From Actinomycetales bacterium (lineage in GTDB: Bacteria; Actinomycetota; Actinomycetes; Actinomycetales; Dermatophilaceae): a stretch of 64,000 bases of DNA. The notes beneath the pieces are model-generated. The model was not told where the DNA came from. It saw only the letters and a list, made by a program, of their open reading frames with translations, and searched no databases. Position numbers and translations under genes: made by a program. This document shows positions 54,652-63,767 of the stretch, piece after piece; position 1 is the stretch's first letter, and each line of letters begins with the position of its first letter. The stretch is from positions 744,001-808,000 of the forward strand of contig JADJTP010000003.1 in NCBI GenBank assembly GCA_016711095.1, given 5' to 3'.

Positions 54652-55572
54652 ATGGCGACCGACCGGCTCACCGTGGTGCGCGTCCCCGGCTCGGGAGCCG
54701 AAGACGTCCTGGTCACCCCGAACGGCCGTATCTGGACGGGAACCGACGACGGGTCGGTCTTCCGGGTCAGCCCCGACGGACGTCTTGTGGAGCGGGTCGG
54801 GCAAACCGGGGGCCGGCCGCTGGGCCTCGAGCTGCTTCCCGACGGACGAGTCCTCATCTGCGACGCCAGGCGTGGGTTGCTGGCGCTGGACGTCACCTCA
54901 GGCGAGCTGACGACGCTCACGGACACGGTGGGCGGGCAACCGATGGCCTTCTGCAACAACGCGGCGGTCGCCCGTGACGGCCGAATCTTCTTCTCCGACA
55001 CCTCCCGGCGCTATTCCGTGAACCAATGGAGGGCCGACCTCATCGAGGTGACCCGCACGGGCAGGCTGTTGTTGCGTCATCAGGATGGGTCTGTGGACAC
55101 CCTGCTCGACGGACTGGAGTTCGCCAACGGCGTCGCCCTGGCCGCCGACGAGGCCTTCGTCGCGGTCGCCGAGACCGGGGGCCGCAGCATCGTGCGGCGA
55201 TGGCTGACCGGGCGCCGGGCGGGCACCCATGACTATCTCGCCGAGGACCTGCCCGGCTATCCGGACAACATGTCGCTCGGCACCGACGGGCTCATCTGGG
55301 TTGCCATCGCCTCGCGCCGCGACGAGCTCCTCGAGCGGATCAAACGCTCGCCGCTGCCGGTGCGACGCGCAGCGGCGAAGCTCCCGGAGGTGTTGCAGCC
55401 GAAACCGAAACGCACGGCTCGGGTGATGGCCTTCGACGACGACGGCGAGGTTGTCCACGACCGGACGCTCGACGCGACGCACTTCCACATGGCCACCGGG
55501 GTACGCGAACACCATGGCCGGGTGTGGCTGGGCAGCTTGCACGAGCCGGCCGTCGCCTGGTTCGACGTCTGA
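54652..55572 (+). CDS. SMP-30/gluconolactonase or strictosidine synthase-like protein
   Basis: A 306-residue six-bladed beta-propeller protein. Repeated blade strands (PNGRIWTGTDDGSVFRVSPDG; LPDGRVLICDARRGLLALDV; FCNNAAVARDGRIFFSDTSRRY; YPDNMSLGTDGLIWVAIASR) and the Ca-site-like NNAAV and YPDNM segments match the family. Strictosidine-synthase-like members often hydrolyse lactones; substrate unknown. No signal peptide. Convergent with the gentisate operon. Confidence 0.85.
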   Translation: MATDRLTVVRVPGSGAEDVLVTPNGRIWTGTDDGSVFRVSPDGRLVERVGQTGGRPLGLELLPDGRVLICDARRGLLALDVTSGELTTLTDTVGGQPMAFCNNAAVARDGRIFFSDTSRRYSVNQWRADLIEVTRTGRLLLRHQDGSVDTLLDGLEFANGVALAADEAFVAVAETGGRSIVRRWLTGRRAGTHDYLAEDLPGYPDNMSLGTDGLIWVAIASRRDELLERIKRSPLPVRRAAAKLPEVLQPKPKRTARVMAFDDDGEVVHDRTLDATHFHMATGVREHHGRVWLGSLHEPAVAWFDV

Positions 55573-55602
55573 CCGGGCGTCCGCTCGCGGGCCCGAGGAG
55601 GG

Positions 55603-56883
55603 TCAGCTGAGCGAGCCCTCCGGCAACTTCACCGAGTCGAGCGGGATCACCGCATACAACGGCGGCTCCTGCTCGGGGGTGAGCGCCGTCGGCCCATAGA
55701 TCCACTCGGTGAACGAGTAGTCGTAGGTGTCGCGGCTTCGCAGGATGTGGTTGCGCTGCTCGCGCTTGATCCCGTCGACGTGCCACAGCTGGCCCCACTT
55801 GCGCCCGGTCGACAGAACCCGGCGGCAGTGCTCGGGACGCACCGCGTTGTATGCCGCGAGAGCGCCGTCCCAGTCGACGCCGGCACTCTCGTCGGTCCGC
55901 TGCGCGTGCTGGGCGATCACGTGCTGGGACAGAACCCACCCGTCCTCGATGGCCATGATCGCGCCCTGGGCCATGTATTGCAGCGGCGGGTGCGCGGCGT
56001 CGCCGAGCAGGGCAATCCTGCCGTCCACCCAGTTCATCGCCGGGTCGCGGTCGAACATCCGCCACCAACGGTCGCGCCACATCAGCGGCAGACCCTTCTG
56101 GATTTGCGTGCACATGCCCTCGAAGGCCGTGTCCAGCTCGTCGGGCGTGCCCCAATCCTCAAGCCCGGCAACGGCCTTCGGCGATTCGAAGACGGCCACC
56201 TGGTTGAACATTTCGCCGCCGCGCAGTGGGTATTGGACGAAGTGGCACTTGGGGCCGATGTAGACGACGACGTCGGTCTCCGACACGTCGTTCTCACGGA
56301 CCTTGTCGATCATGACGGCGCCGCGATACGCGACATACGCCGAGTTGACCGGCTGGTCGCCGACGATCTGCTCGCGGGCGATCGAGTGCAACCCGTCCGC
56401 AGCGATGACGATCTCGGCCTCCTCGACGTGCCCGTCGGCGAAGGTCGCCCGCGCCCCGCCCGGGACGTTCTCGTAGGCGACGACCTTCTGGTTGTTGATG
56501 AGTTCCACGCCGAGTCGCTGACAGGCCCGCAAGAACGTGCCGTGCAGGTCGCTGCGGTGGATGACCATGTAGGGGTAGCCGTACTTCTTCTCCAGGTCGC
56601 CCAGGTCGAGTCGGGTCAGCTCAGAGCCGTCGGCGGCGTCCTTCATCACCATGTTCTTCACGAGCACGCCGAGGGCCTTGACCTCGTCAAGCAGCCCGAG
56701 GTCATCGAGGATGCGCGTGCAGTTCGGGCCGATCTGCAAGCCGGCGCCGACCTCGCCGAACTCCGGGGCGACCTCCAGGACGCGGACCTTGAGGCCGGCT
56801 TTGGTGAGGGACACCGCAGCGGACAACCCGCCGATGCCCCCGCCGACGATGACGACGTCTGGCTTGGTGACGTTGGTACTCAT
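55603..56883 (-). CDS. 3-hydroxybenzoate 6-hydroxylase-like FAD monooxygenase
   Basis: Probably hydroxylates 3-hydroxybenzoate to gentisate with NADH and O2. The 426-residue flavoprotein has the GxGxxG loop VVIVGGGIGGLSAAVSLTKAG, the aromatic hydroxylase DG fingerprint VIAADGLHSIAREQIVG, and IALLGDAAHPPLQYMAQGAIMAIEDGWVL (FAD GD motif). Last gene of the gentisate group, 37 bases after the maleylpyruvate isomerase-like stop. Salicylate 5- or other hydroxylases cannot be excluded by sequence alone. Confidence 0.87.
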   Translation of the reverse strand: MSTNVTKPDVVIVGGGIGGLSAAVSLTKAGLKVRVLEVAPEFGEVGAGLQIGPNCTRILDDLGLLDEVKALGVLVKNMVMKDAADGSELTRLDLGDLEKKYGYPYMVIHRSDLHGTFLRACQRLGVELINNQKVVAYENVPGGARATFADGHVEEAEIVIAADGLHSIAREQIVGDQPVNSAYVAYRGAVMIDKVRENDVSETDVVVYIGPKCHFVQYPLRGGEMFNQVAVFESPKAVAGLEDWGTPDELDTAFEGMCTQIQKGLPLMWRDRWWRMFDRDPAMNWVDGRIALLGDAAHPPLQYMAQGAIMAIEDGWVLSQHVIAQHAQRTDESAGVDWDGALAAYNAVRPEHCRRVLSTGRKWGQLWHVDGIKREQRNHILRSRDTYDYSFTEWIYGPTALTPEQEPPLYAVIPLDSVKLPEGSLS

Positions 56884-56920
56884 GGTTTCTCCTTACATCT
56901 CGGGCGTGTGGGGGCTGGCT

Positions 56921-57640
56921 TCAGAGCCAGCGAGGCAGGTCAGGGGCGCGGGCACCGTCGGGGCCGCGCGCGTCGTGGTCGGCTCGCCCGGCGAGGTATG
57001 CCGTGAGGCCGGCCAGTGAGCCAGTCACCTCGGTGGCGTCCCCGGCGCCGGCGACCGTCCAGCTCAGGTCCAGGTCGCTCGGACTCACGAGCAGCGCCGG
57101 GCCGTCGACTGCAGCGGACCGTTTCCCGACGATGTCGGTGACGAGCGCTGTGAGGAAGTCGGCGGGCAGGTCGGCGAAGCCGACTCCCGTGCCCAGATCG
57201 ACCGCATGGATCATCACCTCGCGGGCCCGCATCCACGGGGTCTCCGACGCCGGCACCGTGCGCCCCTGCGCTGTGAGGACCTCTGCGGCCCACTGCGCCG
57301 GGGTCAACCCGTCCATCGCCGAGCCGAGTGCAGTCGCCGACTGGTCGAACCAGTTGGTCAGCTCGCTCGCCGACTTTCGTGCCCCGTCCTCGATGTCGTC
57401 GGCTCGTTGCTCCAGCGAGGAGTACATCGGGGTGGGCTCGCCCGTCCTGGCCCAGCGGATGAGGTTGCCGACGGCGTCGGCGTTGGCCGCCAGGTGTGCG
57501 GCGAGGTGTTTGCGAGTCCACCCCTTGAGCAGACTCGGCTGCCCGAAGTCGGCCTCGTCGAGAGAGACGAGGGCGTCACGGCACAGGTGGGTGCCGTGGG
57601 CCACCCAACGACGGGCATCGGCGAGCGTTCGATCGGTCAT
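56921..57640 (-). CDS. Mycothiol-dependent maleylpyruvate isomerase-family protein
   Basis: A 239-residue DinB-fold protein. HLAAHLAANADAVGNLIRWARTG and REVMIHAVDLGTG carry the metal residues of the mycothiol-dependent class (His, then E-x3-H). It isomerises maleylpyruvate to fumarylpyruvate, which fits its place between the fumarylpyruvate hydrolase-like and hydroxylase genes. Ten bases after the hydrolase stop. Confidence 0.87.
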   Translation of the reverse strand: MTDRTLADARRWVAHGTHLCRDALVSLDEADFGQPSLLKGWTRKHLAAHLAANADAVGNLIRWARTGEPTPMYSSLEQRADDIEDGARKSASELTNWFDQSATALGSAMDGLTPAQWAAEVLTAQGRTVPASETPWMRAREVMIHAVDLGTGVGFADLPADFLTALVTDIVGKRSAAVDGPALLVSPSDLDLSWTVAGAGDATEVTGSLAGLTAYLAGRADHDARGPDGARAPDLPRWL

Positions 57641-57649
57641 CGAGGCGCC

Positions 57650-58495
57650 TCAGGAGCTCACGTCGTTGACTACGCGGTTGACCAGCCGCCCGATGCCTTC
57701 GATCTCGGTGACGACGACTTCGCCGCCGCGGAGATAGCGCGGGGGTTTGCGGGCGTGGCCGACGCCGCCGGGCGTCCCGGTCGCGATGAGGTCGCCCGGG
57801 TTGAGCCGGACCATCGTCGAGACGTATTCGACGAGGGCGACCGGGTCGAAGAGCAGGTCGCCGGTGTTGTCGGACTGCACCGTGTCGCCGTCGATCTCGC
57901 AGCGCACCGCGAGCGTGGGGCGGACGCCGCCGGGCAGTTCGTCGGGGGTCACGAGGTAGGGGCCGACCGGGGTCGAGGAGTCCCAGCACTTGCCTTGCAG
58001 CCATTCTCGGGTGCGGAACTGCCAGTCGCGGCAGGTGATGTCGTTGAGCACCGTGAAGCCCGCGATGGCGGCTTCGGCGTCGGCGCCCTTGGCGCGACGC
58101 ACGGTGGCGCCGATGACGACGGCGAGTTCGACCTCCCAGTCGAACTCGGTCGTCTCCTCCGGGCGGGCGATATCGTCGGTCGCACCGATCAGGCAGTCGG
58201 CGAACTTCGCGAAGAGGGTGGGGAACTCGGGCAGGTCCCGGCCCATCTCGGTGATGTGGGTCCGGTAGTTGAGGCCCACACAGACGATCTTGCTGGGCGT
58301 CGGGATGAGCGTCGCGAAGTCGGCGCCGGCGGCGGCATACGACGTGGTGCCGGTGACGGCAGCGGCGCGTGCTCGCCATTCGGGCTGGGCCAACAGGGCG
58401 CCCACGTCGGGCGCGCCGAGGTGGATCAACTGGTCGCCGTCGACACGCACGGCGGCCGTGCGGCCGTCCTGCAGACGGATGGTGGCGAGCTTCAT
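57650..58495 (-). CDS. Fumarylpyruvate hydrolase (FAH family)
   Basis: Splits fumarylpyruvate to fumarate and pyruvate. The 281-residue FAH-fold protein has VGLNYRTHITEMG, FDWEVELAVVIGATVRRA (metal Glu), FTVLNDITCRDWQFRTREW, and NPGDLIATGTPGGVGHARKPPRYLRGGEVVVTEIEGIGRLVN (the GTPxG signature). ATG 58495 overlaps the dioxygenase stop (ATGA); the frame is open to 58630. Confidence 0.92.
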   Translation of the reverse strand: MKLATIRLQDGRTAAVRVDGDQLIHLGAPDVGALLAQPEWRARAAAVTGTTSYAAAGADFATLIPTPSKIVCVGLNYRTHITEMGRDLPEFPTLFAKFADCLIGATDDIARPEETTEFDWEVELAVVIGATVRRAKGADAEAAIAGFTVLNDITCRDWQFRTREWLQGKCWDSSTPVGPYLVTPDELPGGVRPTLAVRCEIDGDTVQSDNTGDLLFDPVALVEYVSTMVRLNPGDLIATGTPGGVGHARKPPRYLRGGEVVVTEIEGIGRLVNRVVNDVSS

Positions 58496-59664
58496 CGGTT
58501 GTCCTCCACTTGGGTGCGGGCGAGGTTGAGCTTCTCGAAGATCGGCTGGTCGCCGAACTGGAAGAGGTCGAGCGCTCCGGAGTCGCTGTCGGACGGCGAG
58601 GCCTCGGAGCGGATGGTCAGCTGGTGCCATGAGGGCACGACGAACAGGTCGCCGCGACTGACCGTCCAGGAGAAGTCACCGACCGTGACCAGGCCGGTGC
58701 CGTCGAAGACCTGATAGACCGACGAGCCGGTCTCGCGCCGTGGGGCGGTCTCCACGCCGGAGACGATCCGGTGGAACTGGGTGCGGATCGTCTGGGTGAC
58801 GTCGGCCGCGTTGCTCGGGTTGAGGAAGCGGATCGCGGCGTGGCCGGGCTCCAGGGTGCCGCCGAAGCCCTCCCGCTCCAGCTCGAGCTGGTCGGTGAGC
58901 GCGGCATCGGTGTCGACCCAGCGGTAGCACAGCAGCGGCGAGCCGGGCAGCGGACCAAGTTGGGACAGCGGCGCGATGCCCGGGTGACCCCAGAGGCGCT
59001 GCGATCGTGACCGGTCGGGGGTGGAGTGCTCGGCGTCGCTGATCTCGTCGCGGCCGAAGTCGAAGAAAGTGCTCTCGACGTAGTGCTGGAAGGGGATGTC
59101 CAGCCCGTCGATCCACGCCATCGGCTTGTCGGCCGCGTTGTGGTGGGCATGCCAGTTCCACGCGAACTGCGGCAGAAAGTCGCCACGGTTCATCGGGATC
59201 GGGTCGCGCTCGACGACGGTCCACACTCCGGTGCCTTCGACGACGAAGCGGAAGGCGTTCTGCGTGTGCCGGTGCTCCGGAGCGTCCTCGCCCGGCATGA
59301 GGTATTGGATCGCCGCCCACAGCGTCGGGGTGGCATAGGGACGCCCGCCGAGGCTGGGGTTGGCCAAGGCGATGGCGCGCCGCTCGCCGCCGCGCCCGAC
59401 CGGGACGAGGTCACCGGCCAGTCCTGCGAGCTCGAGCAGTTTCGTCCACTCCCACAAGTGCGGCTGAGCCTTGGACCGCGGAGTGGGCGGCATCAGGTCG
59501 CCGATCTCGGTCCACAGCGGGACGAGCAGTTCCTTCTCGAAACCACGGTAGAGGTCGGCCAGCTCCGGGGAGGGCTCCGGCTCGTTGGAACTCGACCCCA
59601 TTGTCAGTTGGACGGGCGAGTGAACTGGGGGCTCGACGAGAGAGATGTCCGGGTCGGTCGCCAT
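58492..59664 (-). CDS. Gentisate 1,2-dioxygenase
   Basis: Fe(II) bicupin ring-cleaving enzyme. The 390-residue protein has EHRHTQNAFRFVVEGTGVWTVV and FAWNWHAHHN, giving the three histidine iron ligands of the N-terminal cupin, and YQVFDGTGLVTVGDFSWTVSRGDLFVVPSWHQL in the second cupin. First gene of a gentisate operon, opposite the IclR regulator; a 12-bp tandem repeat lies in its leader. Confidence 0.93.
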   Translation of the reverse strand: MATDPDISLVEPPVHSPVQLTMGSSSNEPEPSPELADLYRGFEKELLVPLWTEIGDLMPPTPRSKAQPHLWEWTKLLELAGLAGDLVPVGRGGERRAIALANPSLGGRPYATPTLWAAIQYLMPGEDAPEHRHTQNAFRFVVEGTGVWTVVERDPIPMNRGDFLPQFAWNWHAHHNAADKPMAWIDGLDIPFQHYVESTFFDFGRDEISDAEHSTPDRSRSQRLWGHPGIAPLSQLGPLPGSPLLCYRWVDTDAALTDQLELEREGFGGTLEPGHAAIRFLNPSNAADVTQTIRTQFHRIVSGVETAPRRETGSSVYQVFDGTGLVTVGDFSWTVSRGDLFVVPSWHQLTIRSEASPSDSDSGALDLFQFGDQPIFEKLNLARTQVEDNR

Positions 59665-59676
59665 GGTTTCCTCCTT

Positions 59677-59711
59677 GGATTCCGGGTGGCATTCCGGGTG
59701 GCATTCCGGGT
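59677..59711 (-). repeat. 12-bp tandem repeat in the gentisate dioxygenase leader
   Basis: Two exact and one near-exact copy of GGCATTCCGGGT, just upstream of the gentisate dioxygenase start, followed by looser TGCCGCG-type repetition to about 59750. It may mark a regulatory or slippage-prone region. Confidence 0.6.
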
Positions 59712-59814
59712 TGTCTGCCGCGTGGGGTGCCGCGTTGTCTGCCCCGGCGGTGCCGCGTCGTCTGCGGTCGCCATAGCCAGCGCTGGCCCACCCCCACTGT
59801 CCTGCTATTGCGTC

Positions 59815-59844
59815 CTATGGAATAGTAGATTCTGTTAGACAGAA
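59815..59844. promoter_or_regulatory. Two palindromes in the gentisate/IclR divergent region
   Basis: CTAT-GGA-ATAG (59815-59825) and TTCTGT-TAG-ACAGAA (59830-59844) are perfect and AT-rich, lying between the dioxygenase and the IclR gene. The second is a good candidate IclR operator, as such proteins bind short palindromes and often regulate a divergent operon plus themselves. Confidence 0.6.
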
Positions 59845-59885
59845 CCTTGCCCACCAAACGGGCGCGCCTGCCGAAGGATGTGACC

Positions 59886-60692
59886 GTGGCCCTCTCCAAC
59901 CGTCCGGCGCAGGCCCGGACCGCGAAAACGCGGCCCGCCTATGCCATCGAGAGCGTGGATCACGCGCTGCGCCTGGCCGCCATGCTCCAAGTCGAGGACA
60001 CCATGACGGTGAGCGAGGCGGCCGCGCGGCTCGGCGTTGCCCGATCGACCGCCCACCGCGTGCTCGCCATGCTCGTGTATCGCGATTTCGCCGTGCAGAC
60101 CCCCGATCGGCACTACCGCTCGGGGCCGATCCTCGAGTTGGCTGCGCACACCAACTCCCTCGCCGCGCGGCTGCGGGCGGTCGGGATCCCGCACCTTGAC
60201 GGCCTCGTGGCGATCCTCGACGAGTCGGCCAACCTCATGCTCCGCACCGGCAACCGAGTGCGCTTCATCGCGTCCGCCGAGTCCGGCCGCGCGCTGCGGG
60301 TGGACCGCCGCGAGGGGATGGTCTTCCCCGCCCACCTCGTCTCGGGCGGGCTTGTGCTGCTCGCCGAGTTCGACGACGCAGCGCTCATCGAGCTCTATGC
60401 TCACGATCCGGGATCTGGCGTCGACCTGGGCTGGTTACGCAGCGAACTGCGCAAGGTGCGCACCCGCGGCTACGCCCTCAACCGGGAGACCTCCGAGAAG
60501 GGCGTCACCGCGGTCGGACGAGTGGTCCGCAACGATCGCGGCGAAGCCGTCGCCGCGGTCTCCGTGTCGATGCCCAGCGCCCGGTACACCGCCACCGACC
60601 TCCCCCGGATCACCGGAGCCCTTGCCTTCGCCGCCCGCGCGATCGAGGCCGACCTGGCCGCGTCGTCCGACCCCGCCAGCCCAGTCGTCTGA
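59886..60692 (+). CDS. IclR-family regulator of the gentisate operon
   Basis: Winged-helix N-terminus (SVDHALRLAAMLQVEDTMTVSEAAARLGVARSTAHRVLAMLVYRDFAVQTPDRHYRSGP), then the IclR effector domain (VRFIASAESGRALRV; GMVFPAHLVSGGLVLLAEFDDAALIELYA; GYALNRETSEKGVTAVGRVVRNDRGEAVAAVSVSMP). About 268 residues. GTG 59886 has a suitable upstream GAAGGA, though TTG 59847 and GTG 59880 are in frame. Divergent from the operon it probably controls. Confidence 0.9.
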   Translation: MALSNRPAQARTAKTRPAYAIESVDHALRLAAMLQVEDTMTVSEAAARLGVARSTAHRVLAMLVYRDFAVQTPDRHYRSGPILELAAHTNSLAARLRAVGIPHLDGLVAILDESANLMLRTGNRVRFIASAESGRALRVDRREGMVFPAHLVSGGLVLLAEFDDAALIELYAHDPGSGVDLGWLRSELRKVRTRGYALNRETSEKGVTAVGRVVRNDRGEAVAAVSVSMPSARYTATDLPRITGALAFAARAIEADLAASSDPASPVV

Positions 60693-60713
60693 CGCGTCGT
60701 CTCCCCGAGACCC

Positions 60714-61424
60714 TCAGGGTGCGCCGTGGACCTTCAGCGCCGTGAGCTGCCGGCCGGCTTCGTCGAAATTGTCCTCCTCCAGCCAGGCCTGGATGGCTGC
60801 GCTCACGACGGGCCACTCCCGGTCGGTCATCGCGAACCAGGATGTGTCCCGGTTCCGACCCTTGGTGATCGTCGCCTGGCGCCACACCCCTTCGAATTGG
60901 AAACCGAGCCGTTCGGCGGCATACCGGCTGGGTGCGTTGAGGGCGTCGCACTTCCACTCGTACCGCCGGAAGCCCAGCTCCTGCACCGCGTGCCGAGCCA
61001 GCAGCCACATTGACTCCGTGGCGGCGGCGGTGCGCCGCAGCCCCTGGCCGAGCAGGATGCCGCCCACCTCGATCGTGCCGACCGCCGGGTCTATCCGCAG
61101 GTAGGCCGCGATCCCGCGAGCTACTCCGCAGCGTCGAGGATCGCGAAGGACACGAAGCCCGGATCGGCGAGATAGCGTGCGACGAGGTCGGCGAGCTCGG
61201 CCTCGGTGTGACACGCCTCGAAGGGGAGATAGGTCCACTGGCCGGGCGGCCCGGCGTCGAAGGCGGCATACAGCTCGGGCACGTGTGCCATCGACAGCGG
61301 CACGACCTGGCACTGACGCCCTACGAGGGTGACCGGCGTGGGCCGGTGAGCGGGCACCCAGTCGACGGGCTCGCCGACCGGCTGGCCGAACTCGTTGACG
61401 TGCACCGATCCGTCGCCGCTCATG
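60714..61424 (-). pseudogene. GNAT-family N-acetyltransferase, one-base frameshift
   Basis: A GNAT resembling the RimJ/RimL-like group. ATG 61424 starts MSGDGSVHVNEFGQPVGEPVDW and reads to ...FVSFAILDAAE before a stop at 61121; the fold continues one frame over as ARGIAAYLRIDPAVGTIEVGGILLGQGLRRTAAATESMWLLARHAVQELGFRRYEWKCDALN, with ERLGFQFEGVWRQ typical of the family, and a stop at 60714. An added C near 61124 (GAG-GTA in the coding strand) would join them. Again an indel of one base. Confidence 0.87.
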
Positions 61425-61487
61425 CCGAGCCAGTATGCCAACTCAGTATGCCGAGTCAGTGGGCCGCCGGCCTGGCAGACTCCCGGG

Positions 61488-62777
61488 GTGACCTTCGGCA
61501 ACCGCCTGCGGGCCCTGCGGATCGATGTCGGCCCGCTGCGATCGTCCCCCGACTTCCGACGGCTGTTCTTGGCGGGCACGGTCTTCTATCTCGGCGCCAT
61601 GGTGTCCTACGTCGCCCTGCCCTGGCAGCTTTATCACCTCACCGGCAGCAACCTCGCAGTCGGGCTGCTGGGCGCCGTAGAGCTTGTGCCGCTCGTCGTC
61701 TTCGGCCTGTGGGGCGGTGCGTTAGCTGATCACGTGGACCGCCGCCTGATGCTCGTCGGCACCGGCATCGCCCAGGCCGTGCTGACCGCGGCGCTCATGG
61801 CCAACGCGATGCTCGCCGCGCCGCAGGCGTGGGTGATCTACGTCGTCGGCGCGCTGCTGTCCGCAGCGGGTGCCCTGCAACGGCCCTCCCGCGAAGCGCT
61901 CATCCCGCGGACGGTCCGTCATGACGAGCTGCCCGCCGCCGTGTCCCTCACCTCCCTGGGGATGCAGATCGGAATGCTCGCCGGTCCGGCGCTCGGCGGC
62001 ATCCTCGTCGAGACGGTCGGCGCGGCGACGGCATACGGGATCGACGTGGTGGGGCTGGTCGTCGCGACCGCCCTTTTCGCCCGGCTCAAGCCCTATCCGC
62101 CTGCGGGAGTAGGCACCGCGCCGAGTCTGGCCTCGATCGTCGAGGGAGCCCGGTATGCCGTCTCCCGACGCGACCTGCTCGGGACCTACGTCGTGGACAT
62201 CGTCGCCATGTTCATGGCCATGCCCACTGTGCTCTTCCCCGCGCTGGCCGCCGACGTCTTGGGCTCGCCCCAGACCCTGGGCCTGCTCTACACGGCCGGC
62301 ACCCTCGGCAGTCTGCTGGTCACCGCGACCTCCGGTTGGACCTCCCGCGTGTCCCGGCATGGGCGTGCCGTGGTCGTCTCCGCGGTGGTGTGGGGCGCCG
62401 CCGTCGCCTGCGCGGGCCCGAGTGACAATGTCGCGGTGGTCGTCGCGTGCCTCGCCGTCGCCGGCGGTGCCGACACGGTGAGCGCCATCTTCCGCGGGAT
62501 CATCTGGCACCAGACCATTCCCGACGAGATGCGCGGGCGCCTGGCCGGCATCGAGATGCTCTCCTACTCGGTGGGGCCACTGGGCGGGCAGGTGCGCGCC
62601 GGCCTCGTTGCCGACCGGTGGTCGGTGCGCGCCTCGATCACCTCCGGCGGAATCCTGTGCGTCGTCGGCGTCGTCGTCACGGCCGCCTGGCTGCGCGACT
62701 TCTGGGGCTACGACGCCAGCACCGACCCGTATGCCGTCGCCGAGCGTGAGCGTCGAGCCGCGGCTGGCGGCCCCTGA
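61488..62777 (+). CDS. MFS transporter
   Basis: A 429-residue major facilitator of the enterobactin-exporter-like/MFS_3 type with about 10 to 12 membrane helices (FLAGTVFYLGAMVSYVALPWQLYHLTG; VGLLGAVELVPLVVFGLWGGALADHVDRRLMLV, the family loop 2-3 motif). LIPRTVRHDELPAAVSLTSLGMQIGMLAGPALGGILVE is typical. Substrate unknown; drug or siderophore export is common in this group. GTG 61488 is the likely start. Confidence 0.88.
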   Translation: MTFGNRLRALRIDVGPLRSSPDFRRLFLAGTVFYLGAMVSYVALPWQLYHLTGSNLAVGLLGAVELVPLVVFGLWGGALADHVDRRLMLVGTGIAQAVLTAALMANAMLAAPQAWVIYVVGALLSAAGALQRPSREALIPRTVRHDELPAAVSLTSLGMQIGMLAGPALGGILVETVGAATAYGIDVVGLVVATALFARLKPYPPAGVGTAPSLASIVEGARYAVSRRDLLGTYVVDIVAMFMAMPTVLFPALAADVLGSPQTLGLLYTAGTLGSLLVTATSGWTSRVSRHGRAVVVSAVVWGAAVACAGPSDNVAVVVACLAVAGGADTVSAIFRGIIWHQTIPDEMRGRLAGIEMLSYSVGPLGGQVRAGLVADRWSVRASITSGGILCVVGVVVTAAWLRDFWGYDASTDPYAVAERERRAAAGGP

Positions 62778-62900
62778 TACCGCGAGAGTCGGGAGCCCGC
62801 CTTCGACACAGCGGCCTACTCGACACGTGCGGCAGGATGAGACCGCGCCCCGGTCGGGAGATGCGCCCGCACGCGAGTGGAAAGGCGGACACGAGGTCTC

Positions 62901-63767
62901 ATGTCGAACCGCAATCAGCAGGGCGGCCAGCACGAGCGGATCACGACCTACACACGGGTTGGGTTGACCTTTGATGTCGACGACGAAGGCCCGATCGACG
63001 GCGAGGTCGTCGTGCTTCTGCACGGTTTCCCGACCGACCGCTCGAGCTGGCGGCGGATCGCGCCGTTGCTGCATGGTGCCGGTCTGCGCACGCTGTCCCC
63101 CGATCAGCGCGGCTACTCCCCCGGCGCGCGCCCGCGGGGGCGGGCGGCATACAAGCTGGGCGATCTTGCCGCCGACGTGGTCGCGCTGGCCGATGCAGTG
63201 GGGGCCGCGCGCTTCCATCTCGTCGGGCACGACTGGGGTGGCGGCGTTGCGTGGCTGGTCGCCGGCCTGCATCCCGAGCGGGTCGCGTCGGTGACCGTGC
63301 TCTCGACACCGCATCCGATCGCCATGAACCAGGCGCTGCGCAACCGCGACCTCGACCAGGCTCGGCGCTCCTGGTACATGGCGGCTTTCCAGATCCCCTT
63401 CCTGCCCGAGCGGGCCTTGGGACGCGGCGGCCGCCTCGGGGCGATGCTGCGCCGCGGCGGATTGCCGGCCGAGGACGCCGACCGGTACGCCGCGCGGCTG
63501 GCCGAACCCGGCGCTCTGCGTGCGGCCATCGACTGGTATCGCGCCGTGCCCCTGTCGGCTGGTGTCGCACACCGGTGCCGGGTGCCTGCGACTCTGATCT
63601 GGGGTCGACGCGACCCCTTCCTCGGCCCATTGGCGGCCCGCCTCACCGCGGAAGCCTGCCTGGACCACTTCCAACTCGTCGAGCTCGACGAGGGCCACTG
63701 GTTGCCCGAGCGCGCCGCCGGAGCCTGCGCCGAGGCGATCATCGGCCGCGTCGGATCGGCGCGGTGA
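62901..63767 (+). CDS. Alpha/beta hydrolase, epoxide-hydrolase-like
   Basis: A 288-residue alpha/beta hydrolase. VVVLLHGFPTDRSSWRRI (oxyanion HGFP), LVGHDWGGGVAW (nucleophile Asp in G-x-D-x-G, so epoxide hydrolase or dehalogenase type rather than serine esterase), and DEGHWLPERAA (catalytic His). ATG 62901. Its stop overlaps the next gene's GTG. Confidence 0.9.
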   Translation: MSNRNQQGGQHERITTYTRVGLTFDVDDEGPIDGEVVVLLHGFPTDRSSWRRIAPLLHGAGLRTLSPDQRGYSPGARPRGRAAYKLGDLAADVVALADAVGAARFHLVGHDWGGGVAWLVAGLHPERVASVTVLSTPHPIAMNQALRNRDLDQARRSWYMAAFQIPFLPERALGRGGRLGAMLRRGGLPAEDADRYAARLAEPGALRAAIDWYRAVPLSAGVAHRCRVPATLIWGRRDPFLGPLAARLTAEACLDHFQLVELDEGHWLPERAAGACAEAIIGRVGSAR

